Position numbers and translations under genes: made by a program. From NCBI RefSeq assembly GCF_014207935.1, contig NZ_JACHLL010000002.1, forward strand, positions 615,865 to 679,864: a DNA stretch of 64,000 bases. Reading direction: 5' to 3'. Every line of letters starts with the position of its first letter. Within the stretch, counting starts at the first letter, position 1. This DNA comes from Pseudomonas fluvialis. GTDB lineage: Bacteria; Pseudomonadota; Gammaproteobacteria; Pseudomonadales; Pseudomonadaceae. This document shows positions 31,102 to 39,189 of this stretch, in pieces. The notes beneath the pieces are model-generated. The model made no database searches and was not told the origin of the DNA. It saw only the letters and a program-made list of their open reading frames with translations.

Positions 31102-32197
31102 TCACAGGCCCTGTTTCAGGCTGGCCTCGAGGTAGCCATCAAGGTCACCATCGAGCACCTTCTGGCAATCACTACGCTCGACGCCAGTACGCAGATCCTT
31201 GATGCGCGAGTCATCGAGCACGTAGGAACGGATCTGGTGCCCCCAGCCGATATCCGACTTGGTTTCCTCAAGCGCCTGGGCCGCCGCGTTGCGCTTCATC
31301 ATCTCCAGCTCGTACAACTTGGCCCGCAGCATTTTCATGGCGGTGTCCTTGTTGGCGTGCTGGGAACGCTGGTTCTGGCAGCTCACTACGGTATTGGTCG
31401 GCACGTGGGTGATCCGCACGGCCGAGTCGGTGGTGTTGACGTGCTGACCACCGGCACCGGAGGAACGGTAGGTATCGATGCGCAGATCGGCCGGGTTGAT
31501 CTCGATATCGATGTTGTCATCGATTTCCGGCGAGGCGAACACCGCGGAGAACGAGGTGTGGCGACGGTTACCGGAATCGAACGGGCTCTTGCGCACCAGG
31601 CGGTGCACGCCGATCTCGGTGCGCAACCAGCCAAAGGCGTATTCGCCGCGCACATGCACGGTGGCGCTCTTGATGCCGGCCACTTCGCCCTCGGACAGTT
31701 CGACGATCTCGGCGTCGAAGCCGCGCTTGTCGGCCCAGCGCAGGTACATGCGCAGCAGGATGTTGGCCCAGTCCTGAGCCTCGGTGCCGCCGGAGCCGGC
31801 CTGGATGTCCAGGTAGCAGTTGTTCTGATCCATCTCGCCGCTGAACATGCGGCGGAACTCCAGCTTCTCGAGAATTCCGCGCAGACGCTCGACTTCGGCG
31901 ACGATGTCGTTGACCGCGCCCTCGTCGTTTTCTTCGGCAGCCATTTCCAGCAGGTCACGGGAGTCGGCCAGGCTGCCGGTAAGGTCGTCGATGGTTTCGA
32001 CGATCAGCGCCAGCATCGCGCGCTCGCGACCCAGGCTCTGCGCGTATTCGGGCTTGTTCCAGACGCTGGCGTCTTCCAGCTCTCGGTTTACTTCGACCAG
32101 ACGATCATGCTTGTGATCGTAGTCAAAGATACCCCCGAATGGTCTGGGTGCGCTCGGACAGGTCCTTGATGCTGTTGAGGATCGGATTGATTTCCAT
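31102..32197 (-). CDS. prfB: Peptide chain release factor 2, with programmed +1 frameshift
   Basis: Release factor of 364 aa recognising UAA and UGA. The gene is read in two frames: 24 codons from the ATG at 32197 ([13 protein letters not shown]...RGYL) to an in-frame TGA at 32125-32123, then the +1 frame from GAC to 31102. After joining, the SPF anticodon motif is at 204-206 and the peptidyl-hydrolysis GGQ at 249-251, exactly as in E. coli RF2. The single-frame reading of the downstream part alone would miss about 60 residues. It is co-directional with lysS and divergent from the LapG-like gene. Confidence 0.97.
32122..32137 (-). promoter_or_regulatory. RF2 autoregulatory frameshift site
   Basis: On the minus strand the sequence CGGGGGTATCTTTGAC holds a Shine-Dalgarno-like GGGGG three bases before the slippery CTT-TGA. 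Low RF2 slows termination at the UGA and favours +1 slippage onto UUU, making more RF2. The elements and spacing are those of the classic E. coli site. Confidence 0.95.
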
Positions 32198-32471
32198 GGC
32201 GGGCAGCGCTCTCAGGCAAAACTTTGTGAAAAGCCCGCGAGTATACCGAAGTTGACCGCCCCTGGCAGCCGCAGCACATGCCCAGACGGCGCCTTGCGTC
32301 GCAAGGTCGCATGATTCTCAACCTCAGCCTCAAACAGCCCATGCCTTTTTGGCGAGTCGCGCACACTTCTTGCAAACAGCACTGGCGCCAAGGAACAAAC
32401 TGCTAAAAATTTGACATGCAGGCCAACGCGCCTGGGTCGAGTCCCGACAAAACGATAACAGGGCCGCAGTC
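32198..32471. other. Divergent intergenic region prfB / LapG-like gene
   Basis: 274 bp without coding signal, between two divergent starts. It must hold both promoters. An AT-rich part (AACTGCTAAAAATTTGACA around 32400) is near the LapG-like start. No clear operator found. Confidence 0.35.
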
Positions 32472-33170
32472 TTGACCGCACCGCATCACACATCCAAAAC
32501 CGCTCAGCGTCTCCGCCACTGGCTGCCCCTGGCAGTTGCTATTGCCTGCGCGCTACCCAATGGCAGCGAACTGGCGCATGCCGACTATGGTCAGACCGAT
32601 CTGGAACAATCGATCGCTGCGGGTCGCCTGGACAGCTGGCATAACCTGATCGAGCACGGCAGGCAGCTGGATGAGTCGCAGAAGCTGCAACAGGTCAATC
32701 GCTTCATCAACCGCGCACTGAGCTATGCCAGCGACCAGCAGGTGTGGCAGAGCAAGGATTACTGGGCTACGCCAAGCGAGGCACTGAGTCGCGGCCAGGG
32801 TGACTGCGAAGACTACGCCATCGCCAAGTTCTTTGGCCTGACCCAGATGGGCATCCCCAGCGAACGCCTGCGCCTGACTTACGTGAAAGACCTCAAGCAC
32901 AACCAGGCGCACATGGTGCTGGCCTACTACGCCCCGGGCGCCAGTCAGCCGCAACTGCTGGACAGCCTGCAGGACAGCATCGAACCGGCCTCGGCCCGCC
33001 GCGACCTGCTACCGGTCTATGCCTTCAATGATCAGGGCATCTACCTGGCCAGTTCGCCCCAGCGCAAAGCCAAAAGTGATAGCAGCCAGATTGCCTTCTG
33101 GAGCGAAGTCCGCGAGCGCGCTCTGAGCGATGGCTCTCTGCGCGAAATCGCCCACTCCCCCGCTGGCTGA
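32472..33170 (+). CDS. LapG-type periplasmic cysteine protease
   Basis: Bacterial transglutaminase-like cysteine proteinase (BTLCP) of 232 aa. The catalytic triad is Cys112 in GDCEDYA, His147 in QAHMVL and Asp164 in LLDSL, with spacing close to LapG of P. fluorescens. A signal peptide (about residues 12-37, ending AHA) puts it in the periplasm. It begins with TTG; there is no in-frame ATG upstream. LapG cuts large adhesins to release biofilm, controlled by the c-di-GMP receptor LapD, but neither lapD nor an adhesin gene is here, so the target is unknown. Confidence 0.85.
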   Translation: MTAPHHTSKTAQRLRHWLPLAVAIACALPNGSELAHADYGQTDLEQSIAAGRLDSWHNLIEHGRQLDESQKLQQVNRFINRALSYASDQQVWQSKDYWATPSEALSRGQGDCEDYAIAKFFGLTQMGIPSERLRLTYVKDLKHNQAHMVLAYYAPGASQPQLLDSLQDSIEPASARRDLLPVYAFNDQGIYLASSPQRKAKSDSSQIAFWSEVRERALSDGSLREIAHSPAG

Positions 33171-33189
33171 GCGAGAACCTGCCGCAAAG

Positions 33190-33217
33190 AAAAGCCCCGC
33201 AATTGCGGGGCTTTTCA
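33190..33217. terminator. Bidirectional terminator, 28-bp perfect palindrome
   Basis: A perfect palindrome of two 14-bp halves (GAAAAGCCCCGCAA and its complement), with A/T runs on both sides of a GC stem. It lies between the convergent LapG-like and PEP-CTERM genes and can stop both. Confidence 0.9.
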
Positions 33218-33232
33218 GTCAACCGGAAAAGA

Positions 33233-33826
33233 TCAGGCTGCGTTTTGCTTGCGACGACGCGCAAAGGCACCCAGCAGACCCAGACCGACCGCCAGCATGG
33301 CGTAAGTCTCCGGCTCCGGAACCGGGCTCAGCACTTCGTTGTAGGTGAAGTTATCCATGGCGAAGTGTGTGCCAGCCCCATTCAGGCCAGGAGCCGGAGT
33401 CCCGCCTGCGGTAGAGAAGGTCAGGCTATCAACGGTCCAGCCGAAAGATCTCCACAGCGGAGCATTGGTACTGACCAGGAAGGTCTCGCTCAGGGTCTGC
33501 ACACCGCCCAGGAAACCATTGACAGTGATGCTCAGGCCGTTGTTCCAGGCACCAGTGAAATAGGCGCCATTGAACACGAAGCTGCTGAAGGACGCCAAGG
33601 AAGCAGAAGTACCATTAGCGTTATAAGCCACATAAGAACCGCTGACGGTTCCATTCTCATAGCCCGACTGGTCATAAACAGACCCTGTGCTATTGAGTGT
33701 GTAGAAATTGTTCCAGGAGAACCCCCCACCAAGTCCGCCGCCCTCAAAGTCGAGAACCGCAGCATTGGCCCCCACGGAAGCAGCCAAGGCAATGCCGGCG
33801 GCCAGAAGTTGCATGGTCTTTTTCAT
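33233..33826 (-). CDS. PEP-CTERM sorting-domain protein
   Basis: Exported protein of 197 aa. It has a Sec signal peptide (cleavage after ANA, residue 22) and a C-terminal PEP-CTERM signal: VPEPE at 169-173, a hydrophobic helix, then ARRRK. The mature part is Gly/Ser/Asn-rich and beta-like, as is usual for these surface or matrix proteins. PEP-CTERM proteins need an exosortase (EpsH/XrtA), which is not in this window. The DNA is less GC-rich than its neighbours, so transfer is likely. It has AAAGGAA just before the ATG. Confidence 0.88.
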   Translation of the reverse strand: MKKTMQLLAAGIALAASVGANAAVLDFEGGGLGGGFSWNNFYTLNSTGSVYDQSGYENGTVSGSYVAYNANGTSASLASFSSFVFNGAYFTGAWNNGLSITVNGFLGGVQTLSETFLVSTNAPLWRSFGWTVDSLTFSTAGGTPAPGLNGAGTHFAMDNFTYNEVLSPVPEPETYAMLAVGLGLLGAFARRRKQNAA

Positions 33827-34045
33827 GAATCATTCCTTTGCACTGAGTTCGGATATCGCTAGCAGGCTTGCCGGCCTGCAGGCGTCGCTTTATTGGCACT
33901 CCCTACCACCCGCGCCTCGACGCAGCGCGAGAATAGACATCGCGCTTTACAAATTCAACCGAAACACCTTGAAATACGCGGCCCGCAGGGATTAATCCTA
34001 CCCCTGAGCAACCCGTCAAAAAACCGTAATCCGCAAAAGACGCAT
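33827..34045. other. Intergenic region upstream of the PEP-CTERM gene
   Basis: 219 bp between the recJ stop and the PEP-CTERM start, relatively AT-rich. It has a small inverted repeat GCAGGC/GCCTGC at 33862-33879. It should hold the PEP-CTERM promoter; no clear consensus seen. Confidence 0.35.
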
Positions 34046-35761
34046 TCAGCGTGGCGCAATATGGGCAATCAGCAACTGCACACTTTCCTGTCCGCGAAAC
34101 TCGTTGAGATCGAGTTTGTAGGCCAGCTCGACCCAGCGCACCATCGGATTGGGCCATTGCTCGCGGTCGATATTGAACGCAATGCCATCCAGCGTCTGAC
34201 TGCCGCATTCGGTCTTGAGCGTCAGTTTGAGGTGCTTGTCGCCGACCAGGCGCTGCTGAACGATCTGGAAAGCACCGTGGAACAGCGGCTCGGGGAAGTG
34301 CTGCCCCCAGGGCCCGGCGTGGCGCAGGGCGCGGGCCAGCTCCAGATTGAACTCCTCGACCGAGAGCTGACCATCAGACAGCAGCCGCCCGGCCAGATCC
34401 TCTTCCTGCAACTGGCGGCGCACCTCGGCATCGAAGGCTGCGGCAAAGGCGCCGAAGTGCTCCTGCGGCAACGACAGCCCCGCCGCCATGGCATGCCCGC
34501 CGAACTTGCTGATCAGGCCCGGATGACGGGCCGCCACTGCGTCCAGCGCATCGCGGATATGGAAACCGGCAATCGAGCGAGCCGAGCCCTTGAGCAGCCC
34601 ATCCCCCGCATCGGCGAAGGCGATGGTCGGGCGGTGATAGCGCTCCTTGAGCCGCGAGGCGAGGATGCCGATCACCCCCTGGTGCCAGTCCGGCTCGAAC
34701 AGGCACAGGCCGAACGGCAGGCTGTCCAGCGGCAGGTCCTTGAGCTGAGCCAAAGCTTCGCGCTGCATGCCCTGCTCAATGGCCTTGCGGTCCTGATTCA
34801 GTGCATCCAGCTGCTGGGCCATGTCGGCGGCCAGCGCCGCATCGTCGGTGAGCAGGCACTCGATACCCAGGCTCATGTCATCCAGGCGGCCCGCCGCGTT
34901 CAGCCGCGGGCCGAGAATAAAACCGAGATCAGTCGAGGAAATCCGTGCCGCCTGCTTGCCGGCGACCTCCAGGATGGCCTTCAGCCCCGGTCGGGCAAAT
35001 CCCTTGCGAATACGCGCCAGACCCTGATGCACCAGAATACGGTTGTTGGCATCCAGCGGCACCACGTCGGCCACGCTGCCCAGCGCCACCAGATCCAGCA
35101 GCTCGGCGAGATTGGGCTCGGCCAGCCCGGTACGCGCAAACCAGTCCAGTTCACGCAGCCGCGCGCGCAGTGCCAGCAGCACGTAGAAGATCACCCCGAC
35201 CCCGGCCAGCGACTTGCTGGGAAAATCGCAGCCAGGCTGGTTCGGATTGACGATGGCATCGGCCGCCGGCAACTCGGGGCCCGGCAGGTGGTGGTCGGTG
35301 ACCAGCACCTTGAGCCCGGCCGCCTTGGCTGCCGCCACACCCTCGACACTGGAAATGCCGTTATCCACGGTGACCAGCAGATCCGGCTGGCGCTGCAGCG
35401 CCACGGCGACGATCTCCGGGGTCAGGCCGTAGCCATACTCGAAGCGGTTGGGCACCAGATAATCCACATGGGCCGCGCCCAGCATGCGCAGCCCCAGCAC
35501 CCCGACCGAACTGGCGGTGGCGCCATCGGCGTCGAAGTCACCGACAAAGAGAATGCGCTGACGCTGCTCCAGCGCCTCGACCAGCAGCGCCACCGCAGCC
35601 TCGATGCCCTTGAGCTGGCGGTACGGAATCAGCCGGGCCAGGCCCTTGTCCAGCTCCTCCACCGATTGCACCCCACGGGCGGCATACAGGCGGGTCAGCA
35701 GTGGCGGCAGGTCGCCCAGCTGGGGCAAAGTGGCGGGCAAGGGGCGGTGTTCGATACGCAT
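34046..35761 (-). CDS. recJ: Single-strand-specific exonuclease RecJ
   Basis: 5'-3' ssDNA exonuclease of 571 aa in recombination and mismatch repair. The DHH-family motifs are intact: DFDADGATA (motif I), VTDHHLPGPELPAAD (motif III, DHH), and the DHHA1 part with GHAMAAGLSL near the C-terminal third. The start at 35761 (MRIEHRPLP) is the conventional N-terminus; ten further upstream codons are open but not family-like. yaeQ lies upstream on the same strand. Confidence 0.96.
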   Translation of the reverse strand: MRIEHRPLPATLPQLGDLPPLLTRLYAARGVQSVEELDKGLARLIPYRQLKGIEAAVALLVEALEQRQRILFVGDFDADGATASSVGVLGLRMLGAAHVDYLVPNRFEYGYGLTPEIVAVALQRQPDLLVTVDNGISSVEGVAAAKAAGLKVLVTDHHLPGPELPAADAIVNPNQPGCDFPSKSLAGVGVIFYVLLALRARLRELDWFARTGLAEPNLAELLDLVALGSVADVVPLDANNRILVHQGLARIRKGFARPGLKAILEVAGKQAARISSTDLGFILGPRLNAAGRLDDMSLGIECLLTDDAALAADMAQQLDALNQDRKAIEQGMQREALAQLKDLPLDSLPFGLCLFEPDWHQGVIGILASRLKERYHRPTIAFADAGDGLLKGSARSIAGFHIRDALDAVAARHPGLISKFGGHAMAAGLSLPQEHFGAFAAAFDAEVRRQLQEEDLAGRLLSDGQLSVEEFNLELARALRHAGPWGQHFPEPLFHGAFQIVQQRLVGDKHLKLTLKTECGSQTLDGIAFNIDREQWPNPMVRWVELAYKLDLNEFRGQESVQLLIAHIAPR

Positions 35762-35838
35762 GGCAATCCGGGTCTTGAGCTGGCGAGGCAAATCAGGCGG
35801 CAGCTATAAGCCTGGCTGCCACGAAGGAACGACAAGGC

Positions 35839-36378
35839 TCAGCGCGCGCCGGCCAGCCACTCCAGACGAATCTCGTGCTGACCACGCTCGTCGGTCACGA
35901 ACAGCTCACCATCACTGATCATCACGCTCCAGCTGATCGAGCGCGGCAGATCGCGGGCCAGATCAGCCAGGGCTTCCTGCTCGATACCGACCACATTGAT
36001 GTTTTTCAGACTGCGTACGGTGTCGAGCACCTTGGTCTGCCACACCCGCAGGTTGCCGTAGGCCACCAGGCTGAACTTCTCGGTACGCCGCGAGCACCAG
36101 GTGATGCGCTCGGCATCCGGCTGACCGACTTCGATCCAGTGCAGCACGCGGTCATCCAGGCTTTTTTCCCACAGCGCCGGCTCGTCGACATCCGACAGGC
36201 CGCGACCGAACGCCAGTTGCTCGTGATAGAACAGGGCGTAAGCGATCAGGCGCACGGCCAGGCGCTCCTCGGTTTCCGACGGATGCTTGGCCACGGTGAA
36301 ACGCAGGTTCTCGTAGATGCTGCGATCGATGTCAGTGAGGTTCAGTTCGACTTTATAAGGCGTGGCTTGCAGGGCCAT
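35839..36378 (-). CDS. yaeQ: YaeQ family protein
   Basis: Protein of 179 aa with the PD-(D/E)XK-like fold of the YaeQ family. The start MALQATPYKVELNLTDIDRSIYENL and the C-terminal ISDGELFVTD are typical. E. coli YaeQ was linked to suppression of RfaH loss, but no firm function is established. It precedes recJ with a 77-bp gap, the same order I recall in other pseudomonads. Confidence 0.93.
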   Translation of the reverse strand: MALQATPYKVELNLTDIDRSIYENLRFTVAKHPSETEERLAVRLIAYALFYHEQLAFGRGLSDVDEPALWEKSLDDRVLHWIEVGQPDAERITWCSRRTEKFSLVAYGNLRVWQTKVLDTVRSLKNINVVGIEQEALADLARDLPRSISWSVMISDGELFVTDERGQHEIRLEWLAGAR

Positions 36379-36475
36379 GGGCAGACTTCTTGGCTGGCGA
36401 AAAAGGCCGCCAGTCTACCCGATAGGCCGCCTGCGGGTTAGAGTCGCGGCCATTGCCAGCCTGATGGAAGCCCGT

Positions 36476-37675
36476 ATGTCCCTGCCCAGCAAACCCCTCG
36501 CCGGCCTGAAAGTGGTCGAACTCGGCACCCTGATCGCCGGCCCGTTCGCCTCGCGCATCTGCGCCGAGTTCGGCGCCGAGGTGATCAAGGTGGAGTCGCC
36601 CGATGGCGGCGACCCGCTGCGCAAGTGGCGCAAGCTGTACGAGGGCACCTCGCTGTGGTGGTTCGTGCAGGCGCGCAACAAGCAGTCGATCACCCTCAAC
36701 CTCAAGCACGAGGATGGCCGCGAGGTACTGAAGAAGCTGCTGGCCGAGGCGGACATCCTGATCGAGAACTTCCGCCCCGGCGTGCTGGAAAAGCTCGGCC
36801 TCGGCTGGGATGTCCTGCACGCACTGAACCCGAAGCTGGTGATGGTGCGCCTGTCCGGCTTCGGCCAGAGCGGCCCGCTGAAAGACCAGCCGGGCTTTGG
36901 CGCCGTCGGCGAATCCATGGGCGGCCTGCGCTACATCACCGGTTTCGAGGATCGCCCGCCGGTGCGCACCGGCATCAGCATCGGTGACTCCATCGCCGCG
37001 CTGTGGGGCGTGATCGGTGCGTTGATGGCGCTGCGGCATCGCGAGGTCAACGGCGGCCAGGGCCAGGTGGTGGACGTGGCGTTGTACGAGGCGATCTTCG
37101 CCATGATGGAGTCCATGGTGCCGGAATTCGACGTGTTCGGATTCATCCGGGAAAGAACCGGCAACATCATGCCCGGCATCACGCCCTCCTCCATCCACAC
37201 CTGCGCCGACGGCAAGCACATCCAGATCGGCGCCAATGGCGATGCCATCTTCCAGCGCTTCATGCGCGCGATTGGCCGGGACGACCTGGCCGATGCACCG
37301 GACCTTGCCGACAACGCCGGCCGCGATGCCCGTCGCGACGAGCTGTACGGCATTATCGACCGCTGGGCCGGCAGCCTGCCGCTGGCCGAGGTCGAGGCCA
37401 CGCTGCTGCGGGCCGAGGTGCCGGCAAGTCGCATCTACTCGGCCGAAGACATGTTCGCCGACCCGCAATTCATCGCCCGCGAGATGTTCCTCGCCGCCAA
37501 ACTGCCGGACGGCAAACCGTTCAAGATGCCGGGCATAGTCCCCAAGCTGTCGGAAACGCCGGGCGGCGTGGAATGGACAGGCCCGGCGCTGGGCGAGCAC
37601 AACGACAAGGTGCTGGGCCAGCTGGGCTATTCGGCCGAGCAGATCGCCGCGCTCAGGAACGGCGGAGTGATCTGA
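36476..37675 (+). CDS. CaiB/BaiF family CoA-transferase
   Basis: Family III CoA-transferase of 399 aa. It opens with LAGLKVVELGTLIAGPFASRICAEFGAEVIKVE, which holds the CoA-binding region, and has the catalytic-type aspartate region in ISIGDSIAALWG. The start at 36476 was chosen since it begins the conserved domain (an ATG four codons upstream is possible). The substrate cannot be read from sequence; family members act on formyl, carnitine, succinyl or methylated acyl-CoA. It is divergent from yaeQ and convergent with moaE, 12 bp from its stop. Confidence 0.88.
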   Translation: MSLPSKPLAGLKVVELGTLIAGPFASRICAEFGAEVIKVESPDGGDPLRKWRKLYEGTSLWWFVQARNKQSITLNLKHEDGREVLKKLLAEADILIENFRPGVLEKLGLGWDVLHALNPKLVMVRLSGFGQSGPLKDQPGFGAVGESMGGLRYITGFEDRPPVRTGISIGDSIAALWGVIGALMALRHREVNGGQGQVVDVALYEAIFAMMESMVPEFDVFGFIRERTGNIMPGITPSSIHTCADGKHIQIGANGDAIFQRFMRAIGRDDLADAPDLADNAGRDARRDELYGIIDRWAGSLPLAEVEATLLRAEVPASRIYSAEDMFADPQFIAREMFLAAKLPDGKPFKMPGIVPKLSETPGGVEWTGPALGEHNDKVLGQLGYSAEQIAALRNGGVI

Positions 37676-37687
37676 CCGGGCGGCGCC

Positions 37688-38143
37688 TCAGAACTTGTCC
37701 CAGCGCTGCGCGGCCTGCTGGTCGCTGCAGCGCCCCTCGACCCAGCGCTCGCCCTCTGGCGTACGTTCCTTCTTCCAGAAGGGCGCACGGGTCTTGAGGT
37801 AATCCATGATGAAGGCGCAGGCGTCGAACGCCGCCTGACGATGGGCGCTGCTGGTGCCGACGAAGACAATGGGCTCGCCCGGCTCCAGCACCCCGACCCG
37901 ATGGATGATCTCCACCGTCAGCAACGGCCAGCGCTCGCGGGCCTCAACCTCGATCTTCGCCAGTGCCTTCTCGGTCATGCCGGGATAGTGCTCAAGCAGC
38001 ATGCCGGCCACCGCCTGGCCGTCGTTGAAGTCACGCACGTAACCAACAAAGCTGACCACCGCGCCAATACCGAGATTGGCCGCGTGCAGGGCATTAAGCT
38101 CAGCACCGGCGTCGAAGGCCTCGACCTGAATTCGAATGCTCAT
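37688..38143 (-). CDS. moaE: Molybdopterin synthase catalytic subunit MoaE
   Basis: Large subunit, 151 aa, which with MoaD inserts dithiolene sulfur into precursor Z in molybdenum-cofactor synthesis. Typical segments are GAVVSFVGYVRDFNDG, LEHYPGMTEKAL, HRVGVLEPGE and KTRAPFWKKE, containing the conserved lysines that touch the MoaD tail. The start at 38143 has GAGGA 8 nt upstream. It is unusually separated from moaD by 203 bp of non-coding, repeat-like DNA. Confidence 0.96.
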   Translation of the reverse strand: MSIRIQVEAFDAGAELNALHAANLGIGAVVSFVGYVRDFNDGQAVAGMLLEHYPGMTEKALAKIEVEARERWPLLTVEIIHRVGVLEPGEPIVFVGTSSAHRQAAFDACAFIMDYLKTRAPFWKKERTPEGERWVEGRCSDQQAAQRWDKF

Positions 38144-38346
38144 CAAAATTGTCCTCAAAGCGTAGCCAGCAGGTGTCAGCTCGGGGCGGACGGAGCACAG
38201 GAAGCGGAATGTACAGCTAGTACATGTGGATGACTCGTTTCACTCGCTCTGACGAGCCGCACTAGCGTGCGTTCAGTCGAAAATCCAACTGTCCGAGCAC
38301 CGCCCAACTCGAGATCACACACGCGCAGTAGCTTTCAAGATGATTT
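38144..38346. repeat. Repeat-like non-coding DNA between moaD and moaE
   Basis: A 203-bp spacer where most genomes have a few bases or an overlap. It includes an inverted repeat ATGTAC-AGCTA-GTACAT (38209-38225) and stretches such as GAGCACAGGAAGCGGAATG and CGAGCCGCACTAGCGTGCG that I associate with multi-copy intergenic elements of Pseudomonas. It has no open frame of merit. Copy number elsewhere in the genome would settle its nature. Confidence 0.5.
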
Positions 38347-38595
38347 TCAGCCGCCGGTGACGGTGGGGAAAAAGGCCACCTCATCGCCATCAGCCAGCTC
38401 GGTGTCCAGCCCACAGAGTTCCTGATTACGCGCGCACATCAAATTCTGCTCAGCCAGCACCGCCCAGACGCCGCCGCGCGCCAGCAGGTGTTCGCGCAGG
38501 GAGTCGAGGTTTGCCAGCCCCGCCTGCCAGGCCAGTTGCTCGCCGCCGATACCGAGCGTCTCGCGGTAGCGGGCGAAGTACTGCACATGGATCAT
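38347..38595 (-). CDS. moaD: Molybdopterin synthase sulfur-carrier subunit MoaD
   Basis: Small ubiquitin-like protein of 82 aa that ends in the essential Gly-Gly (TVTGG), which is thiocarboxylated and donates sulfur in the MoaE complex. The middle motif DGDEVAFFP is canonical. Its ATG overlaps the moaC TGA by 4 bp (ATGA), so the two are coupled. The moaE partner follows only after the repeat-like gap. Confidence 0.96.
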   Translation of the reverse strand: MIHVQYFARYRETLGIGGEQLAWQAGLANLDSLREHLLARGGVWAVLAEQNLMCARNQELCGLDTELADGDEVAFFPTVTGG

Positions 38596-39068
38596 GCCTG
38601 CTCCTCCAGCCGGTAGTGGCCGCTCTTACCGCCCTGCTTCTCCAGCAGGCGCACGCCCTCGATGGTCATGCCGCGATCAACCGCCTTGCACATGTCGTAG
38701 ATGGTCAGCGCGGCAACGCTGGCGGCGGTCAGCGCCTCCATCTCGACGCCGGTCTGTCCGGCCAGCCGGCAAGTGGCACGAATGCGCACCGTATCGCCGC
38801 CCTCCGCCTGCAGTTCGACCTTGACGCTGGTCAGCAGCAGCGGATGGCACAGCGGAATCAGCTCATGGGTCTTCTTCGCCGCCTGGATACCGGCAATGCG
38901 CGCCACGGCAAACACATCCCCCTTGGGATGACCGCCGTCCTGAATCAGCTGCAGGGTCGCCGGCAGCATGCGCACGCAGGCCTCGGCGGTGGCTTCGCGG
39001 GCGGTCACGGCCTTTTCGGTCACATCGACCATATTGGCCCGGCCCTGGGCGTCGAGATGGGTCAGCAC
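38592..39068 (-). CDS. moaC: Cyclic pyranopterin monophosphate synthase MoaC
   Basis: Enzyme of 158 aa that completes precursor Z formation after MoaA. Family motifs: [24 protein letters not shown] with active-site His and the [22 protein letters not shown] helix. It starts with GTG at 39068, which gives the family N-terminus [15 protein letters not shown]. First of a moaC-D-E unit; moaA and moaB are not in this window. Confidence 0.96.
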   Translation of the reverse strand: MLTHLDAQGRANMVDVTEKAVTAREATAEACVRMLPATLQLIQDGGHPKGDVFAVARIAGIQAAKKTHELIPLCHPLLLTSVKVELQAEGGDTVRIRATCRLAGQTGVEMEALTAASVAALTIYDMCKAVDRGMTIEGVRLLEKQGGKSGHYRLEEQA

Positions 39069-39159
39069 TGGGAATATCCAAAAGAGTGGCTATGACCCGA
39101 TTGTACCCCGCCGCGCCCTGGCCGAAAGGGCTGAATGATCGGTCATCAGGGGGAAGGCG

Positions 39160-39181
39160 GCCGGGCGGTTTCCCGCCCGGC
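39160..39181. other. GC-rich hairpin between phoH and moaC
   Basis: A perfect 9-bp stem (GCCGGGCGG / CCGCCCGGC) with TTTC loop, 9 bp after the phoH-like stop. There is no T-tract on the minus strand, so termination is uncertain. Confidence 0.5.
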
Positions 39182-39189
39182 GCCGGGGC

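Noticed and set aside
32123..32125. In-frame TGA in prfB read as a pseudogene
   Set aside because: Codon 25 TGA with CTT and upstream GGGGG is the known RF2 frameshift; both frames are intact.
33893..35809. 638-codon open frame opposite recJ
   Set aside because: recJ motifs are intact on the other strand; this frame shows no family resemblance.
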